Shown: positions 43,001 to 53,490, numbered from the stretch's first letter. The stretch is DNA of 64,000 nt from Mytilus galloprovincialis (GCF_965363235.1 NC_134840.1:92206416-92270415), one strand, 5' to 3'. The notes: generated by a model from the letters alone, not told the origin. Translations and numbers: made by a program.

Positions 43001-45867
43001 ATATGTCATTAATCTATATGTATTAAATTACCAAATGTCATACATAACTGCCAAAATTATGATAAAAAAAAACCTACATATATATATATAGACGAGTTGT
43101 ATATACATTATGTACACAGCCATGTATCACCATCATTGATGGCGATCCGATGGATACATCTGTTGTAGAGTTGTCACTGACTCAGACGTACTTATATATA
43201 TATATATATATATACAACTCGTCTAAACATCAACCCAACAATGTTAGATCTGTAAATTTGCTTTCGCAAATTTTTGGTTCTTCCCTCGCCGGGATTCGAA
43301 CCCATGCTACTGTGATATCGTGGCACCAAATCGCCTGCACTGCAGCCGTCCCGCTAGACCACACGACCACCTGGGCTCTACAATAATAGAGCTTTCGCTG
43401 GCCGTGTGTTACCTTTCCTCGTCAGTTTTAATCTAGCGGCGTACTACAGTACATGATATATAAGGCATGAAGATGTTATTGTTATAGATCAGCTAAATTA
43501 TCTATAGTAAAGGATCCTACAAATTAATGTAATATACAGTCACAGAAAATTATTATATTTATATTCGCAAATTTACAGATCTAACATTGTTGGGTTGATG
43601 TTTAGACGAGTTGTATATACATTATGTACACAGCCATGTATCACCATCATTGATGACGATCCGATGGATACATCTGTTGTAGAGTTGTCACTGACTCAGA
43701 CATACTTATAAATATAATTATTTATCCGGAGTTGTAATCCGGAGTTGTAATAATGAACACAGAAGATTATAAATTAGAGGTAGAAAAGGAATTAGATAAC
43801 AACGATACGTACAAAGCAATAGATAAGGATCTAACACAGAAAAATGAAAATAAAGTAAAAAAACTCATAGAAAATTTATGTAAAAGAGAAATAATAGACA
43901 AAGACATGAAAAAATATCTCTTACCGAAAGGAACATGTCCCGGAAAGGTACAAGCCAATCCGAAATTACACAAAAAAAATCACCCAGTTAGAACAATTAT
44001 TAATGGGCGGAACCATCCCACAGAAAAAATCGCGGAAATAGTCGAAAACGAGCTTTCGGAGAATGTTCGAAACTTGCCCACCTATATCAAAGACACAACA
44101 GATTTTTTAAACAAATTAAATGCAATACAACAGCCTTTACCAGACAACGCAATAATGTTTTGTTTAGATGTAACTAAATTATATCCAAGCGTACCAAGAA
44201 AAGAAGCACGAGAAGCATGCAAATCAGCACTAGAAAATCAAACTAACACATCAATCCCAACTGAAGATGTTCTTAAAATGATGGATTTAGTCATTGAAAA
44301 CAATAATTTTAGCTTCAACGGAAAACACTTTTTACAAACCGAAGGAACAGCTATTGGTTCCCATCTAGGCATGAATTATGCTTGCACCTACCTCGGACAA
44401 TGGGAAGAAAATTTATTTCAAAACAGCAATTTACAACCATTTTCATATTGGAGATATGTTGATGACATCTGGGGAATATGGGAACATGGTTTAGATAAAC
44501 TAAAAGAATTTCACGAAATGTCAAACAGTTTGCATCCGCGAATTAAAACAGAAATGCGTTACTCAACTGAAAAAATTGAATTCCTTGATGTGTTTGTACA
44601 CATAGAAAACGGACAACTTAAAACAGATCTTTATACGAAATCAACAGATAACCAGTACTTACATGTGTCGTCGAGCCATCCAAACTCCGTAAAAAATGCT
44701 ATACCGTATGGACTCGGTATACGTGTCAAAAGAATTTGCTCAACAGAAGAAAATTACAAAACAAGAAGAGAAGAAATAAAAACGCACCTAAGAAAACGTG
44801 GATACAATAACTCGTCAACTGAAGTTCAATTGAAAAAAGTCGACAATTTAAACCGAGAAGATCTATTACAGTACAAACCGAAGAAAGAAAACAACAGGGT
44901 ACCTTTAGTAATTACTTTTTCCAAAGCGCTTCCAAATGTACATTCAATTCTTAGAAAAAATCTTAAAATTCTCCATCAATCTGAAAGACTAAAGAAAATA
45001 TTCTCCGATTCGCCTATCGTGGCATTTAAACGTGATAACAACATAAAAGACATCTTAGTGCACAAAAAGCATAATTTACTATTTTATAAACAAACTAATG
45101 GATGTGGACCATGTGGTAAACATTGTGCATTATGCTCACATATAAATGAAACCAAGGTATTTTGTGACAACACCGGCAAAGAATATACCATTCAGGGACA
45201 AATAAATTGTAAAACCGTAGGCGTAGTATATGCAATTAATTGTACAAAATGTGAAAAAGTTATATATGTAGGACAAACGGGTGATACACTATATCAACAA
45301 ATGCTATTGAACTTTTCAAAAATAAGAACACAGAAAACAGAAGATCCAGTAGCCAACCATTTCATTCAGAACAATCATTCAATGACAAATTTAAAAGTTA
45401 CCGCCATAGAAAGAGTATTTGGGACAGAAACTTACAGAAAAACCAAAGAAGCCTTTTGGATAAAAAAATTAAAAACTTTAGAACCTGAAGGACTCAACAC
45501 AATGTATGAACGATAATAAAAATATTTATATTAAAAAAGCGAAAAACGCGGCAAATGAACGTCATAGAAGTTATTATAACGTAATGTATCCAAGCAATGT
45601 AATTGTTGTTTCAATGTTGTCATTTATTCCAATGAAGAAGGCCGTAATGGCCGAAACGTATGGGAATTTGTGTTATAGTTTTTATTATATATATATATAA
45701 AAGTGTGGTGAGGGGTATGGTCTATGGTGGACATTTAATGTTGTTTGAAGCTGTTTTATTAATAATTCAATTTTGCTTTCAGGAAACAGAATGTTTTCCT
45801 GAGTGCCAACTTCCTTATATACCAGACCAACGTTATTCTACGAACAGTTAAACAAGAATGTTGTTGA
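37035..45867 (+). CDS. PDCD10: PDCD10/CCM3 copy 2
   Basis: Coding exons: 37035-37106, 39175-39228, 40097-40223, 40614-40740, 41737-41824, 42513-42598, 45783-45867, giving 212 aa, the length of human PDCD10. Phases are identical to copy 1 without its extra 48-nt exon. It starts MGESSKALYARMLVDVVIGP, with LEKKDISAAHTLRAAFSK in the dimerisation/kinase-binding part, then YRPEKTFQDLS, KKEFVRYSKKFSNMLKEFF and NVFLSANFLIYQTNVILRT in the FAT-homology part. The C-terminus differs from copy 1 (KQECC versus KQETERE). Protein divergence from copy 1 is substantial across all exons, so the duplication is old. Two features are odd: the exon 1 donor is embedded in a 16-unit minisatellite, and the last intron (42599-45782) holds a Penelope-like element. 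Confidence 0.93.
37080..38087. repeat. 63-bp minisatellite, 16 units, carrying the exon 1 splice donor
   Basis: Units start every 63 bp exactly from 37080 to 38025 with few substitutions. Each has 27 nt of exon 1 coding sequence (GTTGTTATTGGCCCAGTCTT plus GGACAAT), then the donor GTAAGT and 30 nt of intron. Fifteen units keep GTAAGT; one (unit 5) has GTAAAT. Only the first unit continues the reading frame from the start codon; reading through it meets TGA at 37131-37133. The long minus-strand ORFs here exist only because 63 is a multiple of three. Confidence 0.97.
38155..38313. repeat. near-perfect palindromic element in intron 1
   Basis: The left arm (AATTGAATGTTTCTTTTTGT, then GGGGTGTAAAAGCATTGACCG) mirrors the right arm (CGGTCAACGCTTTTACA, then ACAAAAAGAAACATTCAAT). 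The centre is GAAGCGCGGAAGCGCTTC, itself palindromic. Arms are about 50 bp with a few mismatches, so it is a fold-back MITE. Confidence 0.85.
38578..38885. mobile_element. MITE family C in intron 1 of PDCD10 copy 2
   Basis: Left AAAAGACCACTTTCGAGT and right TGAAAGTTGTCTATTGT form inverted ends. The interior matches 21985-22375 but lacks part of it. Confidence 0.7.
39528..39990 (-). repeat. family F element, reverse copy with two internal units
   Basis: Starts AACAAGAATGTGTCCAAAGT and ends TGTAGGTGGGGCATAAAAA. Two ~180-bp units contain CCTTGACCAAAAACTTTAACC. It lies in intron 2 of PDCD10 copy 2. Confidence 0.8.
40883..41031. mobile_element. 149-bp MITE with CAGTGGCGGATCCAG ends
   Basis: CAGTGGCGGATCCAG at the left pairs with CTGGATCTGCCACTG at the right with one mismatch. 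The interior is made of G-run/C-run words (AAAGGGGGGTTCC). Related ends occur at about 41550, 60263 and 63635 in this window. No clear target duplication. Confidence 0.7.
41170..41475 (+). repeat. family F element, degraded copy
   Basis: GGGCATTATGTTTTCTGGTC at the start and GTACTATGGACACATTCTTG at the end, with one internal unit. Located in intron 4 of PDCD10 copy 2. Confidence 0.7.
42785..42863 (+). other. possible alternative last exon of PDCD10 copy 2
   Basis: After a strong pyrimidine tract and TTTTACAG, the sequence continues the exon 6 phase. The split codon CA|G is followed by 25 codons starting TCTRKYQAMMSDISAARSHA and a TAA at 42861-42863. Using it would replace the last FAT-homology helix. 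No transcript evidence is available, so this is a reading of splice signals and phase only. Confidence 0.25.
43281..43375 (-). repeat. tRNA-like (SINE head) module inside the Penelope 5' region
   Basis: On the minus strand the A box is TGGTCTAGCGG (43351-43361) and the B box GGTTCGAATCC (43292-43302), with GGGTTCGAATCCCGGC as a T-arm. The spacing between boxes is too long for a normal tRNA and no acceptor stem closes, so it is a tRNA-derived head and not a tRNA gene. The sequence after the B box runs into CAAATTTACAGATCTAACAT, which is repeated in inverse orientation at 43567-43616. Confidence 0.7.
43753..45516 (+). CDS. Penelope-like polyprotein: reverse transcriptase plus GIY-YIG endonuclease
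   Basis: 587 aa, uninterrupted. RT motifs in order: VRTIINGRNHPTEKIAE, MFCLDVTKLYPSVPRKEA (first catalytic Asp), EGTAIGSHLGMNYACTYL, catalytic YVDD at 235-238, then FLDVFVHIENGQLKTDLYTK and a YLHVSSSHP motif typical of Penelope RTs. A Cys-rich linker (GCGPCGKHCALC) is followed by the GIY-YIG nuclease, with GVVY at 490-493 and YVG at 505-507. The product would copy element RNA at nicked chromosomal sites. The N-terminal ~100-200 residues seen in full-length relatives are missing, and the ATG used may be an internal Met, so activity is uncertain. The open frame suggests a young insertion. Confidence 0.92.
   Translation: MNTEDYKLEVEKELDNNDTYKAIDKDLTQKNENKVKKLIENLCKREIIDKDMKKYLLPKGTCPGKVQANPKLHKKNHPVRTIINGRNHPTEKIAEIVENELSENVRNLPTYIKDTTDFLNKLNAIQQPLPDNAIMFCLDVTKLYPSVPRKEAREACKSALENQTNTSIPTEDVLKMMDLVIENNNFSFNGKHFLQTEGTAIGSHLGMNYACTYLGQWEENLFQNSNLQPFSYWRYVDDIWGIWEHGLDKLKEFHEMSNSLHPRIKTEMRYSTEKIEFLDVFVHIENGQLKTDLYTKSTDNQYLHVSSSHPNSVKNAIPYGLGIRVKRICSTEENYKTRREEIKTHLRKRGYNNSSTEVQLKKVDNLNREDLLQYKPKKENNRVPLVITFSKALPNVHSILRKNLKILHQSERLKKIFSDSPIVAFKRDNNIKDILVHKKHNLLFYKQTNGCGPCGKHCALCSHINETKVFCDNTGKEYTIQGQINCKTVGVVYAINCTKCEKVIYVGQTGDTLYQQMLLNFSKIRTQKTEDPVANHFIQNNHSMTNLKVTAIERVFGTETYRKTKEAFWIKKLKTLEPEGLNTMYER
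45627..45665 (+). ncRNA. hammerhead-like fold at the Penelope 3' end
   Basis: Stem I TTCCA/TGGGA, box I ATGAAGA (consensus CUGANGA except its first base), stem II GGCC-GTAAT-GGCC, GAAA box II, and a very short stem III before the GTA cleavage site. Penelope-like elements are known to carry such minimal hammerheads. The one box I mismatch makes activity doubtful. Confidence 0.6.
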
Positions 45868-48185
45868 TACTAAATATTGGTTAGTCAAAAAACTAAAGTA
45901 CAAAAAAATATGCAGAAAAATTTAAAAACCAAAAACTTTTGAGGACGTTTTTGTTTGTTCGTACACTTGTTAGTGATGACACCTTAAATTGAGTATGACC
46001 AAACATGTTTCAGAACATTTCTCAATCATTTTTTTGTTGTTGTCTTTATTATGTTGGACAAACTAGCATTGTTAATTATTTTATTTCAGCATTATGTACC
46101 TACTACTATGTAATACTTCAGGCTGTTTTAAAAGTGTTCAAACTATATTAGGGGTCTGACCATAAATTTCTTGTGAATCAAAGTTGCTGAATTTATGACT
46201 GGGTTCTATTTTTAGGAAAGTTTTCTGATCACTTATTATGTAGTCATAATTTTTTTGTAACATCTAAAAGACAGAGATGGGTGTTCTATATTTTTTTCTA
46301 AAGATAGAAATAATAGTGAGATTCAGCAGATTCCTTCAAGGACTACATCTATAAGAAAAGAACTCTTAAATTTTGGAGTATGATATAAATATATATATTC
46401 TGTTATTTCAATATCAAAATATTTTACACTACCATCTGATAAGTGTTGTGAGTGTAATATTTCTATCAAGAACCAGTAAAATAATTGTAATTTTACTGTA
46501 AACATAGTGTATGGTCTGATGTTTGATGGGAAGAAACACTTTTATATGGGGTTGTGTTTCAATTGTTGATTAATGCAATATATCTTTTTGTTATTATTTG
46601 TGTAATATGATAAAATACAACCTTTTGGTTTATTCTAGTTCATGAATGTGTTTTAACATGTAAGGGTAAGTGATGTTAACAGTGGTAAAAATGCAGAAAC
46701 GCAATGACATTGTGAAAAATTACTGGTACTATGTATATACCAATATACATATTTTAAATAGTCTATATATACTTAATTTGCAATATGAAACATTAATACA
46801 TGTACAAATGTATATGTATATAATTCTTGTTGACTCATATGCTGATGTTTTTTTCTTCATTATTTTCATTTATAAGTAATTGATAAAATTATGGGCAATA
46901 TGAAGATTACATTGTACTTTCAGTAAAAGATATGCTGAACTAAGATTATTTTTTAGGTAAAGATTGCATGAAATGCAATCAAAACCTTATGGGACTGACT
47001 TAATATCTAAATGTTCCAAGGCTTATCACTAGCTTTTTTGATACACAAAATATAGTGCATTGATCATAACATTCTATACATCTTATCCATGAACATTTCT
47101 AGAAATTTATCAATGTAATATATGTTCAGTTATTCGAAGCACAAAATGATGTTACACCTGTCAAGAAAATTACATAACTTTTGCAAGGTGCAGGAATCTA
47201 ATATCTGTTCTAAACATAGAATGATGTCATTGTTAAAATCATCTTAAAAAATTTGGAGTTGCCTAGTATTACTGTTAAATCAACAACAACCAATGCAATG
47301 TTAAATTTTACTTCACACTGATAAATTGAAGCAATCTTTACCGTCTAGTGGCTACAAGCACTTTAAGTTAATCTTTTTGGCAAAAGCTTTAAATGACTTT
47401 GAAAACATGGAAATCAGTAGCATGGTCAATGAATTAACTATTTACAAAATCTTATTACATTTGTACTATCTTTCTATGGTAAGCAGAGGAGGAATTATTG
47501 CTGTTGAACAATATTTAAAAACATCATTTACTGTCATTTTTTTTAATAAGAACAAAAGACTAATGAGTTAATTAGTTGAAAAGTTATCTTTGCTATCATT
47601 ATTTTCTATTATTGGTACATCGAATATTTTGTATTAAGTTATTGTTATTTTCATTTTTATGCTTTCTCAGTATAAACCATTCACATGTTAACCAGTTCGT
47701 TGTCTTGCAACTTGTCAGTTAAATTTGAATTTTATCAAAAGATATTGAAAACTTTTTAGGTGTTGAATTCAATATTCTTATAACAAGGTGGCTCACTGTA
47801 ACCAGCAATTTAGTTTCAACAATTTTCAATTTTTTTAAAACTTGAATACAATTGATAGTTTATACCACATTCAGAAGAGATTATTTTTTTAATTTCATAA
47901 TCTTAATTTATGAATACTAGTACATGGTTGTAATGTTTTTGTTTAAATCAAATTTTTATCATTTCTGTTCACAATGTTTTTTTGTTTTTTTTTATTTATG
48001 CCTTAAATCAAAGACAATAGGTGTTCACAATTTTTTTTTTTGGAACAACAAACTTTTATATTATATTGCAATATAGTCTTTTATAATTTATATTAAATAA
48101 TTTATATATTATGAGTATATGTTTGTGCATTGTACTGAAAATTGATACATTAGATTTAAAATAAATTGAAATATTTTTTGAAATG
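45868..48185 (+). other. probable long 3' UTR of PDCD10 copy 2
   Basis: 2.3 kb free of the dispersed repeats that crowd the rest of the window. I found no AATAAA closer than 48160-48165 (TTTAAAATAAATTG), which is followed by TG-rich sequence. Repeat sequence resumes at 48283. This fits a long 3' UTR, but ORF-free unique intergenic DNA is also possible. Confidence 0.45.
48160..48165 (+). terminator. candidate poly(A) signal of PDCD10 copy 2
   Basis: AATAAA with a GAAATGTGTCTTTT-type downstream region. Assigned by position only. Confidence 0.45.
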
Positions 48186-48282
48186 TGTCTTTTACTGTCT
48201 CCACCTGCCATAATACTACCTCAAATCACCAACATCTCACTTTCTGTTACCATCCTGCCAAGATGTTTTCTGTATACTTTTT

Positions 48283-48865
48283 ATGCCCCAATTAAGGGGC
48301 ATTATGTTTTTCAGACTGTGCGTTCATTCATCTGACCATCTGTCTGTCCTGCTTCAGGTTTATTTTTTTGATCAAGATAGTTTTTGATGAAGTTGAAGTC
48401 TTGGAAGTAAGTACACATGTTCCCTATAGTATGATCTTTCTAGTTTAAAGCCAAATTAGAGTTTTGATCCCAATTTCATGGTCCACTGAACAAATAGAAT
48501 TATAGTGTGAGTGGGGCATCCATGTTCTATGGACACATTCTTGTTATTACTTCTTTCTGTAGTCACCTCTCTAAATCTGTCATCCATCATCTTTTTTTTT
48601 GTTTGCAAAATCAATATTCTGACTCCAACTTTCATGAGTACTACAACAAGAATGTGTCCTCAGTACACGAATGCCCCACTCGCACTATCATTTTCTATGT
48701 TCAGTGGACCGTAAAATTGGGGTAAAAACTCTAATTTGGCATTATAATTAGAAAGATCATATCATAGGGAACAGGTGTACTAAGTTTGAAGTCGATTGGA
48801 CTTCAACTTCATCAAAAACTACCTTGTCCAAAAACTTTTAACCTGAAGCAGGACAGACGGAGGAA
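48283..48865. repeat. two family F elements in opposite orientation
   Basis: A forward copy (48283-48545, GCCCCAATTAAGGGGCATTA to CTATGGACACATTC) is followed after ~100 bp by a reverse copy (48646-48865, AACAAGAATGTGTCCTCAGT onward). The reverse copy breaks off at the edge of the LTR fossil. Confidence 0.75.
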
Positions 48866-48867
48866 TG

Positions 48868-51142
48868 AACTCAAAGAAAAACAATTATTCAGACGTTCCT
48901 ATGAACAACCGAAGATATAAAAATAAAAGATATAGACAGTGTACGAATTGTAGAAAAAGAGGACACACAAGAGAGTTCTGTTGGAGTAAGACACATTCAA
49001 ACGATCAGAACATTTCAAATCAGACGGTACCAGATGAGAACACCACCCAGAATAGTGGTGGTACCGTCCAGCAGTTAAACAACAACCGGTCGGAGCAATA
49101 GGCCCTGCTCCGACCGACGGTAACTGGTGGCCTAGCAGAAGTTTAAAGGAGTGTACCTTGGGTAAACATAGGACGTCACGTTCCACTCAAACTGAAAGGG
49201 GTGATATGGAGATTGACTTGGATCACTTATTAGACCAAGATTTAACTCCAGAGTATCACATAACACCTAAGCGGTTGAGTGATGGTGCGTTTGTTATCTG
49301 CGAGAGGAACACATAGACAACGAATTATTGTCAGATAATATTGGACAAAATGACGTACGTAGCTGTGTTAACGAAAATATAAGGAAAGGTCGGTATGATG
49401 GTAGAAAGTAAATAGAAGGACCAGCAATTACTTGCAAGATCGATACCGGTGCAAGACATACTTTCATAACAAAAGACAGCTACCGAAATATTTTGCCTGA
49501 TAGTAGACCTATGCTAGGACCATTAGATACCAGGTTCATCACAACTATTGGTGATGATTTAAAAGTGTTAAGAACTGCAGCTGTTATGACATAATCATGT
49601 GATGAATTGTGTGTTCAATTTCCAATTATTGTTTCAGGAGTAATAAATCATTTACTTGGTGAAAGTATTATCCAATCCATTCGATGTGAAAGGAACTGGG
49701 ATTCCTTATTTTAAGAAATATGAGGCAGAAATATTCCATTTCATGACAAAATATGGACTACTAGTATCTTAATTCTTCTCAAGGTATGGTACATGTAAGT
49801 TTGTTTTACCCAACCAGTAAAGATATTATGTTGTTCAAAGGAACACATATTGCTGTGTTTGTACCAGTTTTGAATATCGGCAATTCTGTTGAGGTAGAAG
49901 ATGAAAATGAAGATGTTTGTTGTATTGTTGAGCATCGTAATTCGTCTAATAGTTTGTTTCCTCAATGTATGGAAAAGATGTACCAAAGCGGTATACAGAA
50001 TCTTTCAATTTAAGAAGCCGATGAATTTAAAAGGGTATTGCTGCAAAATTGTTGTGTGTTTGCTGACCCTGATGGAGAAACTGGACATATATTGTTGGGA
50101 ATGCATGAAATCATACCGGAGAAACAGATACCAATCAAGGAACTGTAGGACCATTCTTTATATAAATCATTGGGACCGCTGAACATTTTTTTATGAATGA
50201 AAAATTGAAACCGCCTGACAATTCTGAGAAAAAAATATTGGAACCACCAGACAATTCTTCAAAATAAAACATTGGAACCTCTTGGAAATAATTTTAATAA
50301 AACATTGAATACAAGGTTCGTCACAGCTAATGTTGGTGATTTGAAAGTGAAGTTAGGAACTGCTATCATAACTTTATTATGCATGTTGAAGTGAACATAT
50401 AACATTGACTTGCATTGAGTTGAACTACATTGATTGTGTTTTTAGATATATATATGTAACTGTACATTGAGAAGCCTAGTTTTGTTTAATACGACATTGA
50501 AATAGGAATTTCAATTGCTAGTTGGGGGGATTGTAGCGATTTTAGTTTGACTGTATAAATTATTATTATGTAAGATGTCTTTCTTTTAGATACTTTTGGG
50601 TTAAAATAAATTTCTATAGCGCAATGCCCAGTATTTTATTTACCTGAACGGTATCTATAATTCATTTAAATTCACCGCCTGGTATCTTAAGAACCGCCCG
50701 GTACCCCATCTTTGAAACTGTCAGGGTACCGCCCGGTAGACAATCTTTAGAACCGTTGAGGTACCGCCCGGTAGACAATCTTTAGAACCGTTGAGGTACC
50801 GCCCGGTACCCCATCTTTGGAACCGTCGGGGTACCGCCTGTATTTATGTATATAAGGGGATGCGAGAGAGATCAGAGAGTGTGATAATATAGGAAGAGAT
50901 AGAATTGATATTGTTAGTTAGAAGTGTTGAGATTAATATTGTTTTAGTGAATTAGGATTACTGTTCAACTGTTTTATTATGTTAAACTGATATACATTTA
51001 ACAGATTACATAGTGATTTGATTTGAAACTTTGTGTTGTGGTTTGTTTTCTTTGTGCCATTTGAGAATGGATTTTACGTAATTTACGCTACCAAAATAAC
51101 ACATCGACAAACACGAATCCATACAAAAACGACAACGCTACA
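48868..51142 (+). mobile_element. LTR retrotransposon fossil (Ty3/Gypsy-like), reduced
   Basis: Recognisable parts in order are a gag-type CCHC zinc knuckle, a retropepsin-like aspartic protease segment, and one LTR at 50532-51142 preceded by a purine-rich tract. RT, RNase H, integrase and a 5' LTR are not seen. It is broken, with several breaks, and is a decayed partial copy. Family assignment to Ty3/Gypsy is inferred from the gag-protease layout. Confidence 0.75.
50532..51142 (+). repeat. LTR of the fossil element
   Basis: 611 bp, starting TGTAGCG and ending CGCTACA (TG...CA with short inverted ends). It contains a GC-rich local tandem array (GGTACCGCCCGGTAGACAAT type, ~50690-50840) and a TATATAAGG promoter-like box soon after it, consistent with the U3/R layout of LTRs. 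Confidence 0.8.
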
Positions 51143-51299
51143 GTATTGTATTGTGGTAATTATTTTTATTTTTGTCTTTCATTTTTGCTTGATATGTGCT
51201 TTGTCTATATGCCCTTTTGTGTTTCTTTGTTACATATTTGTTTGTTTTTAAAGTGATTAAGATTACAACACAATGTTGACAGTTGTACCCGGCCTATTT

Positions 51300-51800
51300 T
51301 GACATTTTTATACGACCGCAAAAAAATATTGCGGTCGGATATTGGTATCACGTCGTCGTCCGAAGACACTTAGTTTCCGGACAACAACTTTAGTCAAAGT
51401 GAAAGGATCTCTAATGAAATTTACACACAAGATTTGAAACCACAACAGGAAGGTTGGGCCTAAAAAGCGGTCCAAATAAGTATTTTCTAGTTTCCAGACA
51501 ATAACTTGTGTGTAAGTGTATGGACATTTCTGAAATTTACAAGGTTCCATACCAAAAAAGGAAGTTTGGGATTAATTTTGGGGTTATGGCACTAACTGTT
51601 TAGGAATAAGGGGCCGAAAAAGACCGAAAGCAATATTTTTCTAATACTTTGTATAAATTGCTTATTTCTTGACCAATTTCAATGGAGTTTTATTCTTGAA
51701 TTTTTTGGGTTTTTTTTATATGTTGAATCTAAACATGTATTTTTAGATTTTTGATTATGGGCGCAGTTTTCAAGTTAGTCATAATCGGGGTCTAAAATTA
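51300..51800 (+). repeat. dispersed repeat family E
   Basis: TACGACCGCAAAAAAATATT, GGTATCACGTCGTCGTCC, GGATCTCTAATGAAATTTAC and TTAGGAATAAGGGGCCG. Diverged versions of the downstream part (GCTGAATCTAAACATGTATT) recur at 52560-52920. Confidence 0.65.
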
Positions 51801-51819
51801 AACTTGGTTTGATTTCAAC

Positions 51820-52085
51820 AAAAGACCAAAGATACCAGAGGGACAGTCAAACTCATAAATCGAAAATAATCTGACAATGTCATGGCTAAAAATGAAAAAG
51901 ACAAACAGACAAACAATAGTACACATGACACAACATAGAAAACTAAAATATAAGCAACACGAACCCCACCAAAAACTAGGGGTGATCTCAGGTGCTCCGG
52001 AAGGGTAAGCAGATCCTGCTCCACATGTGGCACCCGTCGTGTTGCTTATGTGATAACAAATCCGGTAAATAGTCTAATTCGGGTT
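51820..52085 (+). repeat. dispersed repeat family A, near-full copy
   Basis: GATACCAGAGGGACAGTCAA, AGGTGCTCCGGAAGGGTAAG, CCTGCTCCACATGTGGCACC and CCGGTAAATAGTCTAATTCG. Confidence 0.8.
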
Positions 52086-52575
52086 ATTCCATAACGGTCA
52101 ACCAACTCGTGATGGCGTCCGTAAAATTTACGAAGGGATGATTTCCACTTCATCATTTGGAAGTCTTGGTTTGATAGCTTCCTTGTGAGCAGCAACCCTC
52201 TATCAAGAAAATCATGATAGGAAATGCAAGCATGGGACTATCGTATCAATTGGGAGATATATACCCCGTATGCAGGTGCTGCTGGAATGTTGCTACTTAG
52301 AAATGGAACGTTCACAATTGGAAAGCTGAAATCATCCGCTCTTTTGTCGTAAAGTTTTGTTTTCAACCGACCATCATTGTCAATTTCTAGATGTAAGTCA
52401 AGATATGAGGTCGACTTAACTGTGTATGTAGTATCCTTTATCTCTAGTTCGATGGGATACATGCGTTCAACATAGCCACCAAATTTTGAATTATTTAGTG
52501 AAAGAACATTATCTATATAGCGGAAAGTAGAGTTAAAGGATATTGCTAACTTCTTATCTTTCTTCCTAACCGTAT
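52085..52575 (-). mobile_element. reverse-transcriptase remnant, Penelope-like family (tentative)
   Basis: Minus-strand reading gives a YIDN box (FRYIDNVLSLNN) and MYPIELEIKDTTYTVKSTSY. LDLHLEIDNDGRLKTKLYDK, FPIVNVPFLSSNIPAAPAYG and VYISQLIR follow. This is the C-terminal half of an RT family very common in bivalve genomes. It is decayed and lacks the upstream RT motifs. The same family appears at 61625-62990. I place it near Penelope RTs by the FLDL...G.LKTKLYDK pattern. Confidence 0.65.
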
Positions 52576-53084
52576 CTTTAGATTATTAATTTTTGGTCCA
52601 GTTTTCAAATTGGTTTACATAAGGTCCAAAGGGTCCAATATAAAACTTAGTTTGATCTTAAAAAAAAAAATGAATTCTTGGGGTTCTTTGATATGCTGAA
52701 TCTAAACATGTATTTACATTTTTGATTTTGATTTTGCCCAGTTTTCTAGTTGGTCGAAATCGGGGTCCAAAATTAAACTTTGCTTCAACAATTTTTTTTT
52801 TATTTCAACAAAAATTGAATATATGGGGTTCTTTGATATGCTGAATCTAACCACGTGTTTAGATTTGGGATATTGGACATAATAGGTAAAATATTTTTTA
52901 AGTTCTTAGACCACATGCATTCTGTGTCAGAAACCTATGCTGTGTCAAATATTTAATCACAATCCAAATTCAGAGATGCACCAAGCTTGAATGTTGTGTC
53001 CATACTTGCCCCAAATGTTCATGGTCATGCAGCCTGCAGAGAATTTTTATTATATATAATATTCGTGTGTTTTGTTCACACATC

Positions 53085-53490
53085 GTTTTCAATATAATGG
53101 AATAATAGCAAGAGGTTGAACTAGCTATTTAACCGGTTTAATTCACCATTTTCTACATAAGAGAAAAATGCCTTTACCAACTGCCAAGTCAGGCACATGA
53201 CAGTTGTTATCCATTCGTTTAATTTATTTGATCTTTTGATTTTGCCATATTATAAGAGGGACTTTCCGTTTTAAATTTTCCTCGGATTTCGGTATTTTTA
53301 TGATTTTACTTTTTTCTATGTATTTTGCATTGGCGTTTGTTTTTGATGCACTTAAAGTGATTTTGTTCTGTTGTTTTCCTCTTACAGATTATGTGTTTCC
53401 TTTGGTTTTAGTTTGTATCCCGGATTTGTTTTTTTCTCAATCAATTGATGATTTTTTTAACAGCGGTATACTACTGTTGCCTTTATTTAA
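53085..53490 (+). repeat. dispersed repeat family J, long copy
   Basis: Contains CCGGTTTAATTCACCATTTT, AAGTCAGGCACATGACAGTT, TTTTCCTCGGATTTCGGTAT and GTATCCCGGATTTGTTTTTT. The downstream GGTATACTACTGTTGCC end is also seen at 57310-57570. Confidence 0.7.

Larger units (their letters stand above)
43083..45710 (+). mobile_element. Penelope-like retroelement in the last intron of PDCD10 copy 2
   Basis: Bounded on both sides by TA-rich microsatellite. The 5' part has a ~120-bp direct repeat (43091-43210 and 43605-43720, GACGAGTTGTATATACATTA...) with a tRNA-like module and an inverted 50-bp segment between them, consistent with the pseudo-LTR arrangement of Penelope elements. One long ORF (43753-45516) encodes RT plus GIY-YIG. 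The 3' end carries a hammerhead-like fold. The ORF lacks the N-terminal part usual for the family, so the copy is probably 5'-rearranged. Sense orientation relative to the host gene. Confidence 0.88.

Noticed and set aside
43281-43375. tRNA gene on the minus strand
   Set aside because: A and B boxes are present but too far apart, with no acceptor stem or plausible anticodon arm; better explained as a tRNA-derived module.
43383-43432. Hammerhead ribozyme on the minus strand (CTGACGAG ... CGAAAG with hairpin GCTCTA/TAGAGC)
   Set aside because: Box-like words and a hairpin are there, but stem II does not pair and no cleavage triplet follows the hairpin.
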